Source: Chaetoderma sp. LZ-2023a (lineage: Eukaryota > Mollusca > Caudofoveata > Chaetodermatida > Chaetodermatidae). From it: a stretch of 64,000 nucleotides of DNA. Positions 59,709 to 64,000 of this stretch are shown here, piece by piece (positions within the stretch are counted from its first letter, which is position 1; each line of letters begins with the position of its first letter). The position numbers and the translations under genes are program-made. Location: the NCBI GenBank assembly GCA_034401795.1, contig CM067359.1:139947923-140011922 (forward strand), given 5' to 3'. The notes beneath the pieces are model-generated. The model searched no databases. It was not told the origin of the DNA and was given only the letters and a program-made list of their open reading frames with translations.

Positions 59709-59918
59709 GTTTAGCTGTTGGAATGACCGTGAATGAGTTTGACGAAATGAAGGATCTACAGGTATTGACTTTTCGTCGGAACATTCTTCAAGTGTGCAAG
59801 GACTCTGTACGGGAACGAGATTCAGAGGGTGCACGTAGCCACGCCCTCTATTGTTATCCACCTGATGTCGAGTCCAGCGACGACCTCCCGCCACATATTC
59901 GGGAAAAATTATCCAAAG
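59709..59918 (+). CDS. PIK3CA: PI3-kinase p110-alpha, coding exon 2 (linker)
   Basis: The 210-bp exon follows acceptor TTCGCAG and ends AAA-G/GTATCT; both junctions are phase 1. It encodes LAVGMTVNEFDEMKD, TFRRNILQVCKDSV, SHALYCYPPDVESSDDLPPH and IREKLSKG, matching human p110-alpha residues 118-188 in content and, by my recollection of c.353-562, in exact length. This segment links the adaptor-binding and RAS-binding domains. The exon is intact, with no stop or frameshift, consistent with a functional gene. Intron 1 (56825-59708) is filled with MITEs. Confidence 0.95.
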
Positions 59919-62177
59919 GTATCTTTTGAGGAATGGTCATTTGCAGGCCAAGATATCACTGGAATGCCTGGCACTATAACCGAGCCAGTCACTCCAGTGG
60001 TAAAGTTTTAAAATTATGAGTGGTGATGAACTTATTTTGTCATAGGCTGTAATAATTTTTGCTTAATGCAGATTGTTGTCATGTGTACAAATTGTGTGTC
60101 TTTACTACTTTATAATTATTCTGTTAAAAGTTTTGAAACTAATTTGTCAGGGCGCTGCTGCTACCAGTATAGTTTTCATGAAGTTTGAGATTCAGGGAGT
60201 TCACAGTACGATCGATCCCAACATGGGCAACGCATCGTTGGAGCTTAGCTAGAGATGGGTGGGGCATAGCTAAAAGTACATTCACCCATGGATAGAAAAA
60301 CTTGATTGCATGGGTCAACCCACCAACCAGACATTGGATGAGAAACATAAAAGTACTACATGTATCAAAGCGAAACTAAGAAGAAATGTTTGGTTCATAA
60401 ACTCTCCCTATAGCAGGTTGAGAATAGCAGGACGAGGAGTTGGATGCTGTACCTGATACAGGGACCGATCTACTCACTAGCCAATTACCCAAATGCTAGT
60501 AAAACTGAAATTTGGCTAATGAAAAGCAGAATTGGTTAAATCGTTGTCTAATGATTAAAATTAATTTAATCTTCTTGATTGTCTCAATCCTGACTAATTC
60601 CAGCATTACAAATGCATTGCAAAATTGCTATTTACTTTGTTGAATATTTTGAAACTAATATGACTGAAAGTTGCAACAATATATTCAACACATTTCTTAT
60701 ATATAGTAAGTCCGTATTGTATATGGACTAAAATTGATAGTATTAACTGATGATGACTGATTGCAAACATGTTCATAAGTGACATTGAAGTAAAGATGTG
60801 GCTAAAATATTTACTATTTGGCTTACTAAAATGGTATTTGTCTAATCTATTGAATAGCACATTGCAAAAGCCAGATCTGTCCCTGTGATATTTTGCATGG
60901 AAAAGTTAGAAAATTATCTCATTACAAAGGAGGCTATATTTTATATAGTTGGAAGCTATGCGTATTTAATTTTTAGCTCGACTTTACGAAGTAAAACGAG
61001 CTATTGTGATACCCTGCACCTTGTCTGGTGGCAGTGGCATCTTCGTCCAATTTGCGTTTAGCTCAACTTTTCTGTTTATCTCTCAGGTTTGGTTAATCAT
61101 ACTGGACCCAAACTTGGGCACATCTCATGATGCCCTTGTTGTGGTCAAAATGTTACGGTCTCGGTGTCCTTAGTAAAAACCTTGGTTTTTTCAACATTAA
61201 CATTTTCCATTTAGCTCAACTTTTCTGTTCATATCTCAAGTTTGGTTAATCATACTGAACCCAAACTTGGACACATGTCTCCGTATAATGAACCTGACAT
61301 CACACAATTACATTGAGGTCAAAAGGCCAAAGGTGACGATCACTGTGACCTTGGTAAAAACCTTATTTTTTCTACACTAATATTTTCCATTTAGCTCGAC
61401 TTTTCTGTTTATATCTTGAGTTTGGTTAATCATACTGGACCCAAACTTGACACATGCCTTCTTATAATAACACAGCATCACACAATGATGTTTTGGTCAA
61501 ACGGTCAAGGTTACTGATATGCATGGCGACCCTCTGTCATCCATCATCCATCCATCAACCTTTGTTTAAAAACGCTATTCCTCATTAACCGCTTGGCAGA
61601 TTTCAAGCTAATTTGGCTGGGTGGCCCCCTTGGCTTCAGAATTTGTATACAGAATTTTAATTGGTAAATTTTTGGGTTAAAATCTTACATTTATATGAAA
61701 AATTTACCCGAAATTAGTTAACGCTACTCATCATTAAAAGATGAAAGTTGAAAGATTTCAACCATAGTTGGCTAGACAGACCCTATCATGGTAGTCTCTA
61801 GAACATCTATTTAGAATTTTAATGGATCAATTTTTGGGTGAAAATCAAAAATTGATTGAAAGATTTACTGGAAATTGTCAAAATGCATATATCTTCTCCA
61901 TAACCACTTGGTTACATCAACAGCGCCCAGTCAAATTAGTTTCAAAATATTCAACAGAATGTTTATTAAATGGTAAAGACATAGAATTCGTACAACGTGT
62001 CAGACTATTAAGCGTTTAAGACGGACTAAATCGAGTCATTCATGACATCATGATTATGACATCATCCTGCGTGTCAAGTAGTTGATTATGGCGTCATATG
62101 ATGGATAAACTGGAAAGGTCGATTTCATGCCTTGAGTGAAGGGTTAATATATAATAATGCTGTCATGTGTTTTTCAG
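59919..62177. other. PIK3CA intron 2 with repeats
   Basis: GT at 59919 and AG at 62176-62177 (acceptor TGTTTTTCAG). Contents are a hairpin-family copy (about 59955-60010), a palindromic-family piece (60120-60165 and 60640-60690), the AGGTCA-type repeat (60960-61900, including GATCACTGTGACCTTGG near 61337) and a foldback-family piece (61918-62110, CCCAGTCAAATTAGTTTCAA, then GACATCATGATTATGACATC). Confidence 0.75.
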
Positions 62178-62275
62178 AAAAAGATCGCATTATGATCTGT
62201 ATCTGGGTGCTGTGTGCAGATGGAAGCAGGTCTAAATATACTGTCCAAGTTATGCATAGTGCCACTCCTGATCAG
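62178..62275 (+). CDS. PIK3CA: PI3-kinase p110-alpha, coding exon 3 (start of RAS-binding domain)
   Basis: The 98-bp exon begins after TTTTTCAG and ends GAT-CAG/GTAAAT in phase 0. It encodes KDRIMICIWVLC, then SRSKYTVQV and HSATPDQ, matching the human segment [20 protein letters not shown]... to PEQ. The human exon runs on to about residue 271, so this exon is much shorter and ends at an intron position absent in human, between the codons equivalent to Gln219 and Val220. The last 42 bp of the exon are duplicated many times immediately downstream. The next exon, expected to begin with Val, is not in the window. Confidence 0.9.
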
Positions 62276-62986
62276 GTAAATATACCATCCAAGTTATGCA
62301 TAGTGCCACCCATGATCAGGCAAATATACCGTCCAAGTTATGCATGGTGCCACCCCTGATCAGGCAAATATACCATCCAGGTTATGCATAGTGCCACCCC
62401 TGATCAGGTAAATATACCGTCCAAGTTATGCATAGTGCCACCCCTGATCAGGCAAATATACCGTCCAAGTTATGCATAGTGCCACCCCTGATCAGGCAAA
62501 TATACCGTCCAAGTTATGCATGGTGCCACCCCTGATCAGGCAAATATACCGTCCAGGTTATGCATAGTGCCACCCCTGATCAGGTAAATATACCATCCAA
62601 GCTATGCATAGTGCCACCCCTGATCAGGTAAATATACCATCCAAGCTATGCATAGTGCCACCCCTGATCAGGTAAATATACCATCCAAGCTATGCATAGT
62701 GCCACCCCTGATCAGGTAAATATACCGTCCAAGTTATGCATAGTGCCACCCCTGATCAGGTAAATATACCATCCAAGCTATGCATAGTGCCACCCCTGAT
62801 CAGGTAAATATACCATCCAAGCTATGCATAGTGCCACCCCTGATCAGGTAAATATACCATCCAAGCTATGCATAGTGCCACCCCTGATCAGGTAAATATA
62901 CCATCCAAGCTATGCATAGTGCCACCCCTGATCAGGTAAATATACCATCCAAGCTATGCATAGTATGCATAGTGACCCCTGATCGG
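62233..62986 (+). repeat. 44-bp minisatellite derived from the PIK3CA exon 3 end and its splice donor
   Basis: Sixteen units follow the exon: fifteen of exactly 44 bp (62276-62935) and a last irregular unit of 51 bp (62936-62986) with a short internal duplication. Each unit begins GTAAATATAC or GCAAATATAC and ends CTGATCAG (the last ends GATCGG). The ancestral copy is exonic (62233-62275). GT-start units are 1, 4 and 8-16; GC-start units are 2, 3, 5, 6 and 7. Sub-variants (AAGCTATGC versus AAGTTATGC, CATCC versus CGTCC) are clustered: units 8-10 and 12-15 are identical, showing recent local expansion. Reading through the exon into the array meets TGA in unit 2. Confidence 0.97.
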
Positions 62987-64000
62987 GTAACGGTCAAGTC
63001 AGTGAACGTGCAGAAATTGATTATAATGAAACTCCTTCAAAATAATTGGATGTAATTCAATGAAATTTGGTATGCAGCTCAAATATTACAGCTTTCAAGG
63101 TCAAGATTGGCCAAGAAAATAAAAATTTCTAGGAAGTGAATGTTCAGACTATTTTTGAAAATCTACCACTCTAATAACTGGCTCAATTACTGAGAGAGGC
63201 ATTCTGTTGTAAATTTTCAGTCTTGAAATTATTTAATGCATGGATATGGTTTTTGCCTGGGTGGTCCTGGATTTACATTTGACTGCACTCCCAGGTATGT
63301 GTGATGGTGGAGGGGGTGGGGGGGGGGGGGGCGTGTGGGGGTGGGGGGGGGGGGGGGGAAGGTCAAAGCGAATGACATGAAAGCATTAAATTCAACGAGA
63401 CTTTAAAGGGAAACACCAAACCCTCTACGCTACTTTGCATAAAATGAATCTAAAAACTGTGACGTTTTCAAAAATATGATTGTAAACACTGTGCTCAAAT
63501 TAGAAATACATTGTATATATCTTTGTTATTTAAATATTTGATACATTAGTTAAATTTCTATTCCAAGATGAGGCGTATGACATCATAAGTTGAATGGTTT
63601 TCTTGCTGTCGTCCAACGCTATCGCAATAAAATTGTGAAATGCATTTTATAAGGGAGGTTCTCTTCAGCGGTGTTAGGAATATATAAGTTATATTTACAT
63701 AAATGTTGAACAATATAATAACAGTCCTTTGTCTGATTTCTTTGATGGTGCCGATTTTGACATCAAGTTTTGATCTTGAGATAAATGAATAACGCGATAG
63801 TATAGGTATATCAGTACAATTGCCACTTTTGAATCAATGCTGTTGCTGGCGCTACGGCAGATGACATTATTAAAGTTTCATCTATTAATATGAGAGTTTA
63901 AATAGGTCTTACATACAACCCAATACATCTTTAGGTACTTATGTTTTCATACTAGCCTCAATACTTCCTGAGATATTGTAATATTCATGTAATTGGCAGG
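62987..64000. other. PIK3CA intron 3, 5' portion; poly-G tract
   Basis: No further exon is recognisable before the window ends. A degenerate hairpin-family copy lies at 63150-63225 and a very G-rich tract at 63307-63358. A palindrome-free AT-rich stretch follows. The intron therefore extends beyond 64000. Confidence 0.7.

Noticed and set aside
62276-62986. Regular 44-bp array as a CRISPR-like locus
   Set aside because: There are no unique spacers; units are contiguous and derive from the adjacent exon, in a eukaryotic gene.

Overview
This is invertebrate animal DNA: AT-rich, with interrupted genes, long introns, abundant microsatellites and dense transposon debris. No prokaryotic gene organisation, CRISPR array, rRNA or convincing tRNA was seen. 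The only clear single-copy host gene is the 5' part of a class I PI3-kinase catalytic subunit of the p110-alpha type (PIK3CA) on the + strand from 56.48 kb to the end. Three coding exons are visible (56479-56824, 59709-59918, 62178-62275), covering the adaptor-binding domain, the linker and the start of the RAS-binding domain. The protein sequence, together with dispersed AGGTCA-rich repeats of a kind I associate with mollusc genomes, suggests a lophotrochozoan, probably a mollusc. That placement is an inference.

The remainder is mostly layered mobile DNA. At 0.9-4.15 kb a non-LTR retrotransposon (LINE) remnant is split by a TA-flanked mariner-like element (1140-2237) and an hAT-like element with a perfect 8-bp target duplication (2413-3811). 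At 5.3-9.83 kb lies a nearly full-length but frameshifted second LINE with ORF1, AP-endonuclease, RT and a C-terminal zinc knuckle. At 10.6-12.4 kb there is a minus-strand LINE with a mutated RT active site. At 12.54-26.22 kb lies a 13.7-kb minus-strand Gypsy/Ty3-type LTR element. Its LTRs are very long (about 3.0 and 3.4 kb), it has protease, RT and integrase-tail remnants, and an extra C2H2-finger ORF between pol and the 3' LTR has its own CRE/TATA promoter. The LTR promoters carry E-box, CRE and heat-shock-element motifs.

At 28.1-31.7 kb two copies of one LINE family lie head to head. At 32.77-39.77 kb a 7.0-kb hAT-like element, with subterminal arrays of an AATTGGAATT motif and a perfect 8-bp target duplication, interrupts another LINE reading frame. 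It contains further nested elements. At 43.3-52.4 kb a broken, intron-containing gene of a multicopy invertebrate family is split by a 6.3-kb hAT-like element (45019-51277). At 52.6-56.4 kb there are AGGTCA-rich tandem repeats, a 169-bp duplication and foldbacks.

The most striking observation is at the 3' edge of PIK3CA exon 3. The last 42 bp of the exon plus its splice donor have been amplified into an array of about 16 tandem 44-bp units (to 62986). Each unit begins with GT (or GC) and ends with AG, so the true splice donor is followed by a ladder of decoy donors. Human PIK3CA has no intron at this position, which makes the site a candidate for intron gain or expansion by tandem duplication of an AG/GT-containing exon segment.
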